A stretch of DNA of 64,000 nucleotides from Bradyrhizobium prioriisuperbiae (GCF_032397745.1 NZ_CP135921.1:2666001-2730000); one strand, 5' to 3'. Shown: positions 42,910 to 52,261, counted from the stretch's first letter. Program-made: numbers and translations. Notes: a model not told the origin generated them from the sequence alone.

Positions 42910-43307
42910 GCGGTGACTTGACGACGAAACTGGTCGGCCTCCGCTTCAGCCTGCCGGAGGTCAGTTTGCCCTGGATCGCCATCAAGGGGTGCCCTGTTGG
43001 CCTGTCCGCGATCGCGCGGCTGTCGGTAATCATCGAGGCGCTGGAACGACGAGGGGTCCCGCAGGCAGCCTTGGCTTTGAACCAAGTCATACGCCGGCGC
43101 GACTCCTGATCATCTGGTGTCGTGGTCTGTCACCGGCTCGAGGGCGGCGGCCTGCCCGTGTCCGCTCGCCCCGAAAACCACTTCGTTTCGGTCGATTTTG
43201 GGCCCTTTTCGGGCCCCGCTTTGCCATCCGCTCCGGGTTACAAGCGGTTCTCAGATGGATTTAACCGACCGTCCCAATCATTCATCCCAATCACTTTTGA
43301 GGTATTC
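42910..43307. other. gene-free interval
   Basis: 398 bp between two secreted-protein genes. A 63-codon frame (42918-43109, TTG start, no ribosome site) is the best candidate and is not convincing. A GC-rich dyad GGGCCCTTTTCGGGCCC lies at about 43200-43217. Confidence 0.45.
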
Positions 43308-43562
43308 ATGACCCCCACCATCTCGCTGACGTCGCTCGTTTGTGCCGCCGCGCTCGCTCTGATGTCGCTTGTATCGATCCCTTCTTTTGTCGCGCCGGCC
43401 GCGGCACAGGACCGCGCGGCCCAGGAGAAAGCCTGCTCGCGCGACGTGTCGCGTCACTGCCGCAAGCTGATGAACGACGGCGACTTCGCCATCCAGCAGT
43501 GCCTGCTGCAGAACCGCGAGAAACTCAGCCCGTCCTGCCGCAAGGTCGTCGAGGGTCAGTGA
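43308..43562 (+). CDS. small secreted cysteine-rich-repeat protein
   Basis: An 84-residue exported protein; ATG 43308 follows GAGGT, and a longer frame upstream lacks features. Signal peptide about 1-33 (ALALMSLVSIPSFVAPAAAQ). The mature part carries one Cys-rich repeat (KACSRDVSRHC ... IQQCLLQNREKLSPSC), with four cysteines in the spacing of the cysteine-rich repeat family (Golgi apparatus protein 1-like), common as small periplasmic proteins in rhizobia. Function unknown. Confidence 0.82.
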   Translation: MTPTISLTSLVCAAALALMSLVSIPSFVAPAAAQDRAAQEKACSRDVSRHCRKLMNDGDFAIQQCLLQNREKLSPSCRKVVEGQ

Positions 43563-43661
43563 GGCCGTTGCCCGCGCGGTCACCGTGAGGTGACCACGGC
43601 TGCGCAAGCGGCTGGCGCTGGCGTCATCGGTTCAAAATCACATATACGACGGGGCGAATGG

Positions 43662-43691
43662 CCCGCCTTCTGCATGCCAGAAGGCGGGTTT
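43662..43691 (+). terminator. intrinsic terminator-like hairpin after the Cys-rich protein gene
   Basis: Perfect 11-bp stem CCCGCCTTCTG (43662-43672) / CAGAAGGCGGG (43678-43688), loop CATGC, followed by TTTGATTT. It lies 100 bp after the stop and 55 bp before the molybdenum hydroxylase gene. Confidence 0.75.
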
Positions 43692-43742
43692 GATTTGCGA
43701 TGAGCAAAGACGACAAGACACGACGAGTTGAGGAAATTTGCG

Positions 43743-46070
43743 ATGGATCTTCTGCCCAAGGACATGCGGTTCGGTGCCGGTTTGCCGGTCAGGCGCGTCG
43801 AGGACCAGCGGCTGGTGACCGGACGCGGGCGTTATGTCGACGACCAGGCCCATGCGGATGCGCTCTGGCTGGTTGTGCTGCGCTCGCCCCACGCGCATGC
43901 CCGCATTGCCTCGATCGACACCTCGGCCGCGCTGGCGATGGAAGGTGTCGCCGCGATGTTTACCGGCGCCGATCTGATTGCCGACGACATCGGCGCGCTG
44001 CCGACGCTGGCGATCTTCAAGCGGCCCGATGGGGCGCCGATGGCGTTTCCAACCCGCCGGCTGCTCGCGCACGAAGTCGTGCGGTTCGCCGGCGAAGCTG
44101 TCGCCGTGGCCGTGGCGACATCGCGTGCGATCGCGTTGGCGGCAACCGAGGCCGTGGTGGTGGACTACGAGGTGCTGCCGGCGGTGACCGATCCGGTCGC
44201 GGCCACAGAGCCGGGCGCGCCGCTGGTGTGGCCGCAGACGCCGGACAATGTCGTCGCCGGCATGAGTTATGGCGATGCCGCGGCCGTCGAGGCCGCGTTC
44301 AAGACGGCCGCGCATGTGGTCTCGCTCGACGTGGTCAGCCAGCGGCTGGTGCCGGCGGCGATGGAGCCGCGCTCGACCGTTGCCGAGCTGGACGCTGGCA
44401 ACGGCCGGCTCACCATGCACATGCAGACCCAGACGCCGACCACCACCCGTGACATCCTGGCCGACGCGGTGCTCAAGCGACCGAAGGACAGCATTCGCAT
44501 TCTGGTGGGCGATATCGGCGGCGGCTTCGGCCAGAAGACCAACCTTTATCCTGAGGACGGCATGGTCGCCTATGCCGCCGTCAAGCTGAAGCGCAAGGTG
44601 CGCTGGCGCGGCGAGCGTACCGATGATTTTGTCGGCGGCACCCATGGCCGCGATCTCACCTCCACGGGTGAATTCGCGCTCGATGCCCGGGGGCGCGTGT
44701 TGGCGTTTCGCGTGCGTTCGATCGGTGGCACCGGCGCCTATCTCAGCGGCACCGGCGTGATCATTCCGCTGGTGCTCGGGCCCTTCGTCGCCACCGGCAC
44801 CTACGATCTTCCACTGGTGCATATCGACGTCCGGGCGGTGATGACCCACACCGCGCCCACCGGCGCTTATCGCGGTGCGGGGCGGCCGGAAGCCGTCTAC
44901 ATTGTCGAGCGTCTCATGGATGCGGCCGCGCGCCAGATCGGCATGGATCCGCGCAAGATCCGCAAGGTCAACTTTATCAAGTCGAGCCAGATGCCGTATC
45001 AGACGGCGACAGGCCAGACCTACGACAGCGGCGCGTTCGCCCATATGCTTGACCGCGCCTCAGATCTCGCCGATTGGGACGGCTTCGCCGCCCGCAAACG
45101 CGCCGCCCTGAAAAAAGGCTTGCTCTATGGCCGGGGCCTCGCCAGCTACATCGAATGGACCGGCGGCCGCGTTCACAATGAAAAGGTCAGCCTGCATGCC
45201 ACCGGCGATGGCAAGGTGGTGCTGCATTCGGGCACCCAGGCGATGGGGCAGGGGCTGGAAACAGCCTATTCGCAGATGATCAGCGCCGCGCTCGGCATCC
45301 CCATGGACAAGATCGAGGTGGTGCAGGGCAACACGGATCTGGCGCAAGGCTTCGGCAGCGTCGGCTCACGCTCGCTGTTTGTGGGCGGCACCGCGGCGGT
45401 GGTCTCCGCCACCGACCTGATCGCCAAGGCGCGGGAGACCGCGGCCAATGTGCTGGAAGCCGGTCTCGGCGATATCGAATACAGCGACGGCTGGCTGACG
45501 GTGGCCGGCACCGATCGGCGCGTCAGCCTGTTCGATCTGGCCAAGCATGAGACCAATGCGCGGCTCAGCGTCGACAGTGAGGGGCAGGTCGATGGTCCGA
45601 CTTGGCCCAACGGCAGCCATATCTGCGAGGTCGAGATCGATCCGCAAACCGGGCAGACCAAAGTGGTGCGCTTCACCACCGTCGATGACGTCGGTGTTGC
45701 GATCAATCCGATGCTGGTCGAAGGCCAGATCCATGGCGGCGTTGCCCAGGGCATCGGCCAGGCGCTGTATGAAGGCGTGCACTACGATCCCGAAGGACAG
45801 CTCCTCACCGCGAGTTATCAGGACTACTGCATCCCGCGCGCCGACGACGTGCCGGCAATCACGGTCACGCTCGACGAAAGCGCGCCCTGTCGCACCAATC
45901 CGCTGGGCTCCAAAGGCTGCGGCGAATCCGGCGCCATCGGCGGTCCCCCTTGTGTGGTGAACGCCGTGATGGACGCGCTGAGCTCCGCCGGCGTCAAGAA
46001 CCTGCACGCGCCGCTGACCCCGATGAAGGTGTGGGAGGCGTTGCGACAGGCGCAGGCGGCCGCGGCGTGA
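43743..46070 (+). CDS. xanthine dehydrogenase family protein, molybdopterin-binding (large) subunit
   Basis: A 775-residue catalytic subunit of a molybdenum hydroxylase (aldehyde oxidase/xanthine dehydrogenase type). ATG 43743 follows GAGGAAA. It has the N-terminal a/b hammerhead domain (about 20-130, VTGRGRYVDDQ) and the large MoCo domain. Markers are GGGFGQK (about 258-264), AYRGAGRPEA (about 377-386), the MGQGLETAY region (about 500) and the catalytic Glu in GCGESGAIG near 725. The active-site loop is not AYRCSFR, so it is not a CO dehydrogenase. No FAD-binding medium or [2Fe-2S] small subunit gene is adjacent, which is unusual because these normally form one operon. The substrate is unknown. 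Confidence 0.88.
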   Translation: MDLLPKDMRFGAGLPVRRVEDQRLVTGRGRYVDDQAHADALWLVVLRSPHAHARIASIDTSAALAMEGVAAMFTGADLIADDIGALPTLAIFKRPDGAPMAFPTRRLLAHEVVRFAGEAVAVAVATSRAIALAATEAVVVDYEVLPAVTDPVAATEPGAPLVWPQTPDNVVAGMSYGDAAAVEAAFKTAAHVVSLDVVSQRLVPAAMEPRSTVAELDAGNGRLTMHMQTQTPTTTRDILADAVLKRPKDSIRILVGDIGGGFGQKTNLYPEDGMVAYAAVKLKRKVRWRGERTDDFVGGTHGRDLTSTGEFALDARGRVLAFRVRSIGGTGAYLSGTGVIIPLVLGPFVATGTYDLPLVHIDVRAVMTHTAPTGAYRGAGRPEAVYIVERLMDAAARQIGMDPRKIRKVNFIKSSQMPYQTATGQTYDSGAFAHMLDRASDLADWDGFAARKRAALKKGLLYGRGLASYIEWTGGRVHNEKVSLHATGDGKVVLHSGTQAMGQGLETAYSQMISAALGIPMDKIEVVQGNTDLAQGFGSVGSRSLFVGGTAAVVSATDLIAKARETAANVLEAGLGDIEYSDGWLTVAGTDRRVSLFDLAKHETNARLSVDSEGQVDGPTWPNGSHICEVEIDPQTGQTKVVRFTTVDDVGVAINPMLVEGQIHGGVAQGIGQALYEGVHYDPEGQLLTASYQDYCIPRADDVPAITVTLDESAPCRTNPLGSKGCGESGAIGGPPCVVNAVMDALSSAGVKNLHAPLTPMKVWEALRQAQAAAA

Positions 46071-46113
46071 GAGGGCCGAAGCGAAGTAACTGAAAGCGGG
46101 TCTCCACATTCAG

Positions 46114-46236
46114 TGTCATCACCGGGCTTGTCCCGGTGATCTCGCTTGGGGACGCAGTGCGCCCCTAAGCGGGGTTGTTTCCGCGACTTCGGCGAAGCCG
46201 AAGTCGCTGAGGACAAGCCCGGCAACGACAAAGGAG
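46114..46236. repeat. intergenic palindromic repeat, copy 2
   Basis: Nearly identical to 28983-29104 in the same orientation, again following the stop of a rightward gene. Differences are a few substitutions and one indel near the middle (GGGGACGCAGTGCGCCCCTA here). Confidence 0.9.
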
Positions 46237-46413
46237 AATGTGGTGATCGCCGAGTCCACACAACGACCGGGCTTTCATACTCGATCACCAAAAATTCGAA
46301 ACCAGTGCACGCATTGATAAAATCAGCGCACCGCTGTGCATAGCTCCCCATTTCCATCAAATCCCATTCATTTCCGGCATCTTGAATTTACGATCTTGGC
46401 GCCTGATAGCCGC

Positions 46414-47046
46414 ATGCGATTGCAGCGCTCACATCTCAGCATCGTGCGCTCCATCAGGCAGCTCAGCCTGCTGCGTGGCTGGCTACGCGCGCGGGGCGAT
46501 GCGGGGCTGCCGAGCATCGTCAGCTTCGAGCCGGATGCGCGTGCGGGTGACGCACCCGACCTCGCGCTGTTCAAGGTGGCGCGGCATGGTGAGGCGATGG
46601 ACTATATCTGCCTGCATGCGGGTGAGCGGGTTCGCGCCGTCTACGACACCACCATGTGGGGGCGCTCGCTGTTTGAATGCCTGGAGCCGGTCATCGCGGC
46701 CGCCGCGGAGCCGATCTGGCGGGCCTGCGTCGCGACCGGGCTTCCGGTCTATGCGATCGTTCCGGTGGTCGACCGGCAGGGATGTCCGGTCACCATCGAA
46801 CAGCTGGTCCTGCCCTACAGCCGGGCGTCCTCCCGCCCCGATTTCATCGTGGCCTCGCTGCATGCCTGGAGCACCGAAGGACGGTTTGTAACCCGGGGAC
46901 TGCTCCACCACGGGACGCAGGCGCCGGCGCACTGGGCGGTGGTGATCGACCCCGAGGCGACCGCAGCTACCGAGCCGATGCATGACGATTTGGCCGGTCC
47001 CGGGTGGCCTGTTTCCGACGGCCATGTCGTTCAAGCTGCCATCTAG
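46414..47046 (+). CDS. PAS-domain (PAS_5-like) protein
   Basis: A 210-residue cytosolic protein resembling the alphaproteobacterial PAS_5 family. It begins IRQLSLLRGWLRARGDAGLPSI, then a PAS-like core with DLALFKVARHGEAMDYICLHAGERV, TMWGRSLFECLEP, GLPVYAIVPVVDRQGCPV and VTIEQLVLPYSR. ATG 46414 is chosen by family start; a GTG at 46336 is possible, and neither has a good ribosome site. No output domain is present, so it may be a stand-alone sensor. The ligand is unknown. Confidence 0.65.
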   Translation: MRLQRSHLSIVRSIRQLSLLRGWLRARGDAGLPSIVSFEPDARAGDAPDLALFKVARHGEAMDYICLHAGERVRAVYDTTMWGRSLFECLEPVIAAAAEPIWRACVATGLPVYAIVPVVDRQGCPVTIEQLVLPYSRASSRPDFIVASLHAWSTEGRFVTRGLLHHGTQAPAHWAVVIDPEATAATEPMHDDLAGPGWPVSDGHVVQAAI

Positions 47047-47244
47047 TGGGCGGGATAGTGTGCCGGGGCTATTTATAGATCGTCACACCACTGTCGTCAT
47101 GCGCCGGCCCGCCGCGCACGCATGGCCCATCGCATCAATTGTCATGTGACACACTGAAAAATCAGCACTTTTCGCCCAAAGAGCGAGACCTGTTTTCGCT
47201 GAAAAATTTCTGGAATCGCGAGCGATTTCGGCTTTTCGCCGAAA

Positions 47245-47262
47245 CTGTCATCCAGCTTTCAA
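47245..47262 (+). promoter_or_regulatory. candidate PhoB box upstream of the phosphate transporter
   Basis: CTGTCAT (47245-47251), four bases, CTTTCAA (47256-47262): two 7-mers at 11-bp spacing, the first a perfect and the second a 5/7 match to the Pho-box half-site. It lies 52 bp before the PiT start. Known biology makes PhoB control of phosphate uptake plausible; a single weak site is not proof. Confidence 0.4.
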
Positions 47263-47313
47263 AAGCAGCGGTCAAGTTGTCGCACCAAGACCATTGTTAA
47301 CAGGGGCTTACTT

Positions 47314-48936
47314 ATGAGTGATTTGGCATTACCCGGTTCGATCGAGCCTGCCCTTCGGAAGGGACCAGATCTCGACAAGGGCTTTCATCCGATGACAGGT
47401 GTTATCTATCTCGGCGTCATTGCCGCCGCGCTGCTGTTCGTTGCCTACAGCATTTATGCCGACGTCGACGCGACCGGGACCAAGATCACCAGCTTCCTGC
47501 CATACATTCTGTTGTTCGTTGCCTTGCTGATCGCACTGGGCTTCGAGTTCGTCAACGGCTTCCACGACACCGCGAACGCGGTCGCGACCGTGATCTACAC
47601 GCGGTCCATGCCTGCTCATATCGCGGTGGTGTGGTCCGGCATGTTCAATCTGCTCGGCGTGCTTTTGTCGTCGGGCGCGGTTGCCTTCGGCATCGTGTCG
47701 CTGCTGCCGGTCGAATTGATCCTGCAGGTTGGCAGCAGTGCCGGTTTCGCCATGGTCTTTGCGCTCTTGATCGCCGCCATTCTGTGGAATCTCGGCACCT
47801 GGCTGCTCGGTCTGCCGGCCTCCAGCTCGCACACCCTGATCGGATCGATCATGGGCGTCGGCATCGCCAATGCCTTGCTGCGTGGCCGCGACGGCACGTC
47901 CGGTGTGGATTGGTCGCAGGCCGGCAACATCGGCAAGGCGCTGCTGCTGTCGCCCTTGTTCGGGTTCGCGGTGGCCGCGCTGCTGCTGTTCGTCCTCAAG
48001 ACGGTGATGCTGCGCGCCACGCCGGCGCTGTTCGCTGAGCCGAAGGGTGACCAGCCGCCGCCGGTCTGGATCCGCGGAATCCTCGTCCTTACCTGCACCC
48101 TGGTCAGCTTCTTCCACGGCTCGAACGACGGTCAGAAGGGCATGGGTCTGATCATGCTCATCCTGATCGGCACGGTGCCGACCGCCTATGCGCTCAACCG
48201 CGCGCTGCCGGCCAGCGAGACCGCGCACTTCGTCGACGTCTCGACGGCGGCGAGCAAGGTGATCGAAGGCAAGGCTGCCGGCTACAATGTGCTGGGCAAC
48301 CCGCGTCCGGCGGTCACCAACTATGTGGCGCAGCACCAGATCAACGAAGGCACCTACCCGTCGCTGTCGGTGCTCGTGAAGGACATCGCCCAGCAGGTCA
48401 CGCAGTACGGCTCGCTGGCGAAATTCCCGGCCGATCAGGTGGGCAATACGCGTAACGACATGTACCTGGCGTCCGAAGCCATCCGTTTCCTGATGAAGGA
48501 CAAGGAAAGCGAACTGAACAAGGAAGAGGTCGCAACCCTCACCAACTACAAGGGCTCGCTCGATACGGCGACGAAGTTCATCCCGACCTGGGTGAAAATC
48601 GCCGTCGCCATCGCACTGGGCCTGGGCACCATGATCGGCTGGAAGCGGATCGTGGTCACCGTCGGCGAGAAGATCGGCAAGACCCACCTGACCTACGCGC
48701 AGGGCGCCTGCGCCGAAATCACGGCCGCGGCGACCATCGCCGCCGCCGACGGCTTCGGACTTCCGGTCTCGACCACCCACGTGCTGTCATCCGGCATCGC
48801 CGGCACGATGGCAGCGAGCGGCTCCGGACTGCAGTGGTCGACCATCCGCAACATCGCGCTGGCCTGGGTCCTGACGCTGCCGGCCTCGATGGTGCTCTCG
48901 GGCTTCCTGTACTACGTGTTCTATCACATCTTCTGA
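47314..48936 (+). CDS. inorganic phosphate transporter, PiT family
   Basis: A 540-residue secondary phosphate transporter using H+ or cation symport of (metal-)phosphate. The duplicated PiT signature is present: GFEFVNGFHDTANAVATVIYT (about 72-92, quoted in part as FVNGFHDTANAVATVIYT) and, in the second half, GSNDGQKGMGL (about 269-279). There are about ten to twelve helices with a soluble loop at about 310-415, and the terminal repeat GFGLPVSTTHVLSSGIAGTM. AGGGG lies before ATG 47314. No pap/phoU-like gene is adjacent. A strong terminator follows. Confidence 0.92.
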   Translation: MSDLALPGSIEPALRKGPDLDKGFHPMTGVIYLGVIAAALLFVAYSIYADVDATGTKITSFLPYILLFVALLIALGFEFVNGFHDTANAVATVIYTRSMPAHIAVVWSGMFNLLGVLLSSGAVAFGIVSLLPVELILQVGSSAGFAMVFALLIAAILWNLGTWLLGLPASSSHTLIGSIMGVGIANALLRGRDGTSGVDWSQAGNIGKALLLSPLFGFAVAALLLFVLKTVMLRATPALFAEPKGDQPPPVWIRGILVLTCTLVSFFHGSNDGQKGMGLIMLILIGTVPTAYALNRALPASETAHFVDVSTAASKVIEGKAAGYNVLGNPRPAVTNYVAQHQINEGTYPSLSVLVKDIAQQVTQYGSLAKFPADQVGNTRNDMYLASEAIRFLMKDKESELNKEEVATLTNYKGSLDTATKFIPTWVKIAVAIALGLGTMIGWKRIVVTVGEKIGKTHLTYAQGACAEITAAATIAAADGFGLPVSTTHVLSSGIAGTMAASGSGLQWSTIRNIALAWVLTLPASMVLSGFLYYVFYHIF

Positions 48937-48960
48937 TCCGTCAGAGTGGACCGACGTCAC

Positions 48961-48997
48961 GAAAGCCGCGCATGATTTGCGCGGCTTTCTCTTTTTG
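48961..48997 (+). terminator. intrinsic terminator of the PiT gene
   Basis: Perfect 12-bp stem GAAAGCCGCGCA (48961-48972) / TGCGCGGCTTTC (48978-48989), 5-nt loop, then TCTCTTTTT. It is 25 bp after the PiT stop. Confidence 0.93.
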
Positions 48998-49187
48998 GAG
49001 AGATACAATCGCCTGCCCCGCTTGTCGCACTGCATCAACCCCATCCCAACTGGCCATTTGATCCCACGCGCCTTTGTCGGGGTGGTGTATAAGTTCCGTC
49101 CGATTTAGAATGGTTCCGAGTTACGGCTCTTCGGCCTTTGTTGATTGATTCGACGGTCCCTCGGCCGTCCCTGCACATGAGGTTGGT

Positions 49188-50813
49188 ATGGACACGCTGA
49201 TGCTGCCGTTTACGCCGCGCTTCATCATTCTCACGATCTGCTGTGTGGTGACGGTGCTGCTGTTCGCCATCGGTCTGTACGACCACAAGGCGTTCGCGGT
49301 GGTGCTGCTGCCGCTGGTGATTTTCGGCGCGCTGGCGGCGCTGGGGTTTCGCGATCTCTTGCAGACCCGCCACGCGATCCTGCGCAACTATCCGATCTCG
49401 GCGCATATGCGTTTCATGCTGGAGGAAATCCGGCCCGAGCTGCGGCAGTATTTCTTCGAGAGCGAGAAGGACGGGCGCCCCTTCAGCCGCGACATCCGCG
49501 CGCTGGTGTATCAGCGCGCCAAGATGGACCTCGACAAGCGTCCCTTCGGCACCCAGAACGACGTCTATCAGGAAGGCTATGAGTGGATGCACCACTCGGT
49601 GGCGCCGAAGCCGATGGCGTCGGAAAAATTCCGCATCACCATCGGCGGGCCTGACTGCACCAAGCCGTATTCGGCCTCGATCTTCAACATCTCGGCCATG
49701 AGTTTCGGCGCGCTGAGCCCGAACGCGGTGCGCGCGCTCAATGGCGGCGCCAAGCGCGGCGGCTTCGCCCATGATACCGGCGAGGGCGGCCTCAGCCCCT
49801 ATCACCGCGAGATGGGCGGCGACATCATCTGGGAAATCGGCTCCGGCTATTTCGGCTGTCGCACGCCGGACGGCAATTTCGATCCCGAGAAGTTCGCGGC
49901 CCTCGCCACCATCGACCAGATCAAGATGGTCGAACTGAAGATGAGCCAGGGCGCCAAGCCGGGCCACGGCGGCGTGCTGCCGGCGGCGAAAGTGTCGAAG
50001 GAGATTTCGGAAATTCGCGGCGTGCCGATGGGGCAGGACTGCATCTCGCCGCCCTATCACAAGGCGTTCTCGACCCCGATCGCGATGATGCAGTTCATCG
50101 GTGAAATGCGCCGGCTGTCCGGCGGCAAGCCGGCCGGCTTCAAGCTCTGCATCGGCCATCCCTGGGAATTCCTGTCGATCTGCAAGGCGATGCTGGAGAC
50201 CGGGATCTATCCCGACTTCATCGTGGTCGACGGCAATGAAGGCGGCACCGGCGCCGCTCCGCTGGAGTTCATGGACAATCTCGGCATGCCGATGCGTGAG
50301 GGTGTTAACTTCGTGCACAATTCGCTGATCGGCATCGGCGCGCGTGACCGCATCCGCATCGGCGCGGCCGGCAAGATCGCCACCGCCTTCGACATCGCCC
50401 GCGCCATGGCGATCGGCGCCGACTGGTGCAATTCGGCACGCGGATTCATGTTCTCGATCGGCTGCATCCAGTCGCTGAGCTGCCACACCGACCGTTGCCC
50501 CACCGGCGTCACCTCGCAGGATCCCACACGGCAGCGGGCGCTGGTGGTGCCGGACAAGCTCGAGCGCGCCTACAACTTCCATCACGCCACCCTGCATGCG
50601 CTGGCCGAACTCACCGCCGCCGGCGGCTTCGAGCATCCGCAGGAGATGAAGCCGGTGCATTTCTCGCGCCGGGTCTCCGGCGTCGAGGTGATGTCGTTCG
50701 ACCGGCTCTATCCGTCGCTGCGCCCGGGCGAACTGATCGACGGCACCAGCGATCTTCGCTTCAAGACCGCCTGGGCCATGGCACGCGCGGAGTCGTTCTC
50801 CGCGGTGGCGTGA
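49188..50813 (+). CDS. FMN-binding glutamate synthase (GOGAT) family protein, membrane-anchored
   Basis: A 541-residue protein with the central FMN/synthase domain of glutamate synthase but no amidotransferase domain. Two N-terminal membrane helices (about 8-28 and 32-52) anchor it. The synthase barrel occupies about 95-520: SAMSFGALSPNAVRALN, GEGGLSPYHR, GAKPGHGGVLP, VDGNEGGTGAAP and the Fe-S cysteines CIQSLSCHTDRCPTG (about 425-439). Stand-alone members occur in many bacteria; whether they make glutamate is unsettled. Preceded by a GC-poor leader; not in an operon. Confidence 0.9.
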   Translation: MDTLMLPFTPRFIILTICCVVTVLLFAIGLYDHKAFAVVLLPLVIFGALAALGFRDLLQTRHAILRNYPISAHMRFMLEEIRPELRQYFFESEKDGRPFSRDIRALVYQRAKMDLDKRPFGTQNDVYQEGYEWMHHSVAPKPMASEKFRITIGGPDCTKPYSASIFNISAMSFGALSPNAVRALNGGAKRGGFAHDTGEGGLSPYHREMGGDIIWEIGSGYFGCRTPDGNFDPEKFAALATIDQIKMVELKMSQGAKPGHGGVLPAAKVSKEISEIRGVPMGQDCISPPYHKAFSTPIAMMQFIGEMRRLSGGKPAGFKLCIGHPWEFLSICKAMLETGIYPDFIVVDGNEGGTGAAPLEFMDNLGMPMREGVNFVHNSLIGIGARDRIRIGAAGKIATAFDIARAMAIGADWCNSARGFMFSIGCIQSLSCHTDRCPTGVTSQDPTRQRALVVPDKLERAYNFHHATLHALAELTAAGGFEHPQEMKPVHFSRRVSGVEVMSFDRLYPSLRPGELIDGTSDLRFKTAWAMARAESFSAVA

Positions 50814-50837
50814 GGCACTGACTCGTAGACTCGGACT

Positions 50838-50869
50838 CGTAGGGCTGATTAGCCGCAGCGTAATCCGCC
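50838..50869. repeat. REP-like palindrome (GTAGGGCGGATTA...TAATCCGCC family), short copy
   Basis: CGTAGGGCTGATTAGCCGCA followed by GCGTAATCCGCC. It belongs with the longer copies at 52181-52261 plus 53761-53775 and at 54570-54690. It lies between the convergent GOGAT-like and zinc-ribbon genes. Confidence 0.75.
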
Positions 50870-50912
50870 GCGGCCTCTCAGGATAGAAATGGCGGATGAC
50901 GCTGCGATAATC

Positions 50913-51335
50913 TCACGAAGCGGGTGGTCTCTTTTTGGCGAGCCCGTCCAGATGCGCACGGCGTGCGGCAGTTTTTCGCGCGCGCTCTTTGCCACGGCAG
51001 GCGCGGCAGCGTACGGCCTTGGTAAACACGTCGCCTCTTGCGGTCTCGTACCACCATTTCTGCTGTAATGGTGTCCAGACCTCCGCGATACCGCAATCCT
51101 TGCAGACGAAAGACTCGGGTCGATAGGTCCCGCGTTCGATGAAATCGGGGATAGAATAGCTGCCCGAAGGGGCCAGCCGCGTCGTATCCACGGAGACTTC
51201 GCCGCGCGCCAGCGCATTTTCGACATCACGGCGACGGCGCAATTCGGCGTCTTGGCGTGCCTGCACACGAAGCCGCTCTTCTTTCTTGAGCCGCCTTGCC
51301 TCGATCTCCTCACGCTTCTGCTTGTTGCTCTTCAC
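50913..51335 (-). CDS. zinc-ribbon domain protein with basic N-terminal coil
   Basis: A 140-residue protein from GTG 51335. Residues 1-45 are highly charged and helical (KREEIEARRLKKEERLRVQA). The zinc ribbon is built from CKDC (about 78-81) and CRAC (about 110-113), with WTPLQQKWWYETARGD between. The C-terminus is basic. The ribbon resembles the small family described only as putative zinc-ribbon; nucleic-acid binding is plausible but not shown. Confidence 0.72.
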   Translation of the reverse strand: MKSNKQKREEIEARRLKKEERLRVQARQDAELRRRRDVENALARGEVSVDTTRLAPSGSYSIPDFIERGTYRPESFVCKDCGIAEVWTPLQQKWWYETARGDVFTKAVRCRACRGKERARKTAARRAHLDGLAKKRPPAS

Positions 51336-51609
51336 GTCCGCACATCCATCAAAGCCGTGTCAAATGGGAGATCCGCGTTGGCGCGCCGGCGACAGCTGCC
51401 GTGTCCGATCGGAGTAAGCGCGAGCAACCTTAGCCGAAAGATCTGTTGTTGAGACCTCCCTCGTTCATTTTGCTTGGTTCGTCCTGCGCGCTGGCGGTCT
51501 TGAATCGATTCACTCTGCGCGGCCCGATGGCTCCGAGGGCCGCGATGAGATATTGTTGGCGGTCTGAGCCAGCGAACATTGAGCCGTTATATCCGCCTCG
51601 GAAACGATC

Positions 51610-52170
51610 ATGGACACCATGCTCCCTTTCAAGACCATGGCCTATAACAACGCCTGGGCGAACCATCGTCTGCTGTCCGCCTGCGAGCGGCTGTCGGAGG
51701 ATGAATTCGACGCGCACCGCCCCGGCTTCTTTCCCAGCCTGCGCGCCACCCTCAACCACATCCTGGTCGTGGATTTGTTTTACGTCGATGCCATGGAAGG
51801 CGGCACGCTCGGGCCGGCAGCGTGGGCCGACCCGGAGCCCTGCACAACCGTCGCCACCCTGCGCGCCGCGCAGGCGGCGGTCGATCGTCGCCTGATCGCG
51901 GTGGTCGAAGCCTTGGACGGCGCCGGCCTTGCGCGCATCGTGTCCGTGCACCGCCAGACCAGCATCCAGCGCGAACGGATGGATCGCCTGCTGCTGCATC
52001 TGTTCCAGCATCAGGTCCATCACCGCGGCCAGGCCCACGCCATGCTGAGCGCCACCTCGGTGCCCCCGCCGCAACTCGATGAATTCTTCTCCGCAGGCGA
52101 GGCGCCGCTTCGCGCTGCCGAGTTTGCGGAGCTCGGGTGGACGGAGGAGATGGTGTGGGGGAAGATGTAA
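51610..52170 (+). CDS. DinB family protein
   Basis: A 186-residue four-helix-bundle protein of the DinB/YfiT superfamily. The metal-binding histidines fit the pattern: one in TLNHILVVDLF (about His50) and two in FQHQVHHRGQAHAML (about 133-147). It begins FKTMAYNNAWANHRLLSACERL, typical of the group. Members act as metal-dependent thiol transferases or are of unknown function. A REP-like repeat follows directly. Confidence 0.88.
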   Translation: MDTMLPFKTMAYNNAWANHRLLSACERLSEDEFDAHRPGFFPSLRATLNHILVVDLFYVDAMEGGTLGPAAWADPEPCTTVATLRAAQAAVDRRLIAVVEALDGAGLARIVSVHRQTSIQRERMDRLLLHLFQHQVHHRGQAHAMLSATSVPPPQLDEFFSAGEAPLRAAEFAELGWTEEMVWGKM

Positions 52171-52261
52171 TACGCGACCCGTAGGGCGGATTAACCGAAG
52201 GCGTAATCCGCCACCCAATCACGCGGCTGCTGCCAATGACGGATTACGCTCGCACTAATCC

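Noticed and set aside
43638..45044. 468-codon leftward frame antisense to the molybdenum hydroxylase gene
   Set aside because: Shadow frame, no domain; the sense gene is clear.
47329..48780. 483-codon leftward frame antisense to the PiT gene
   Set aside because: Shadow frame; PiT signature repeats are on the plus strand and a terminator follows that gene.
49035..50660. 541-codon leftward frame antisense to the GOGAT-like gene
   Set aside because: Composition of a shadow (Arg/His/Ala-rich), no motifs; the plus-strand frame has FMN and Fe-S motifs.
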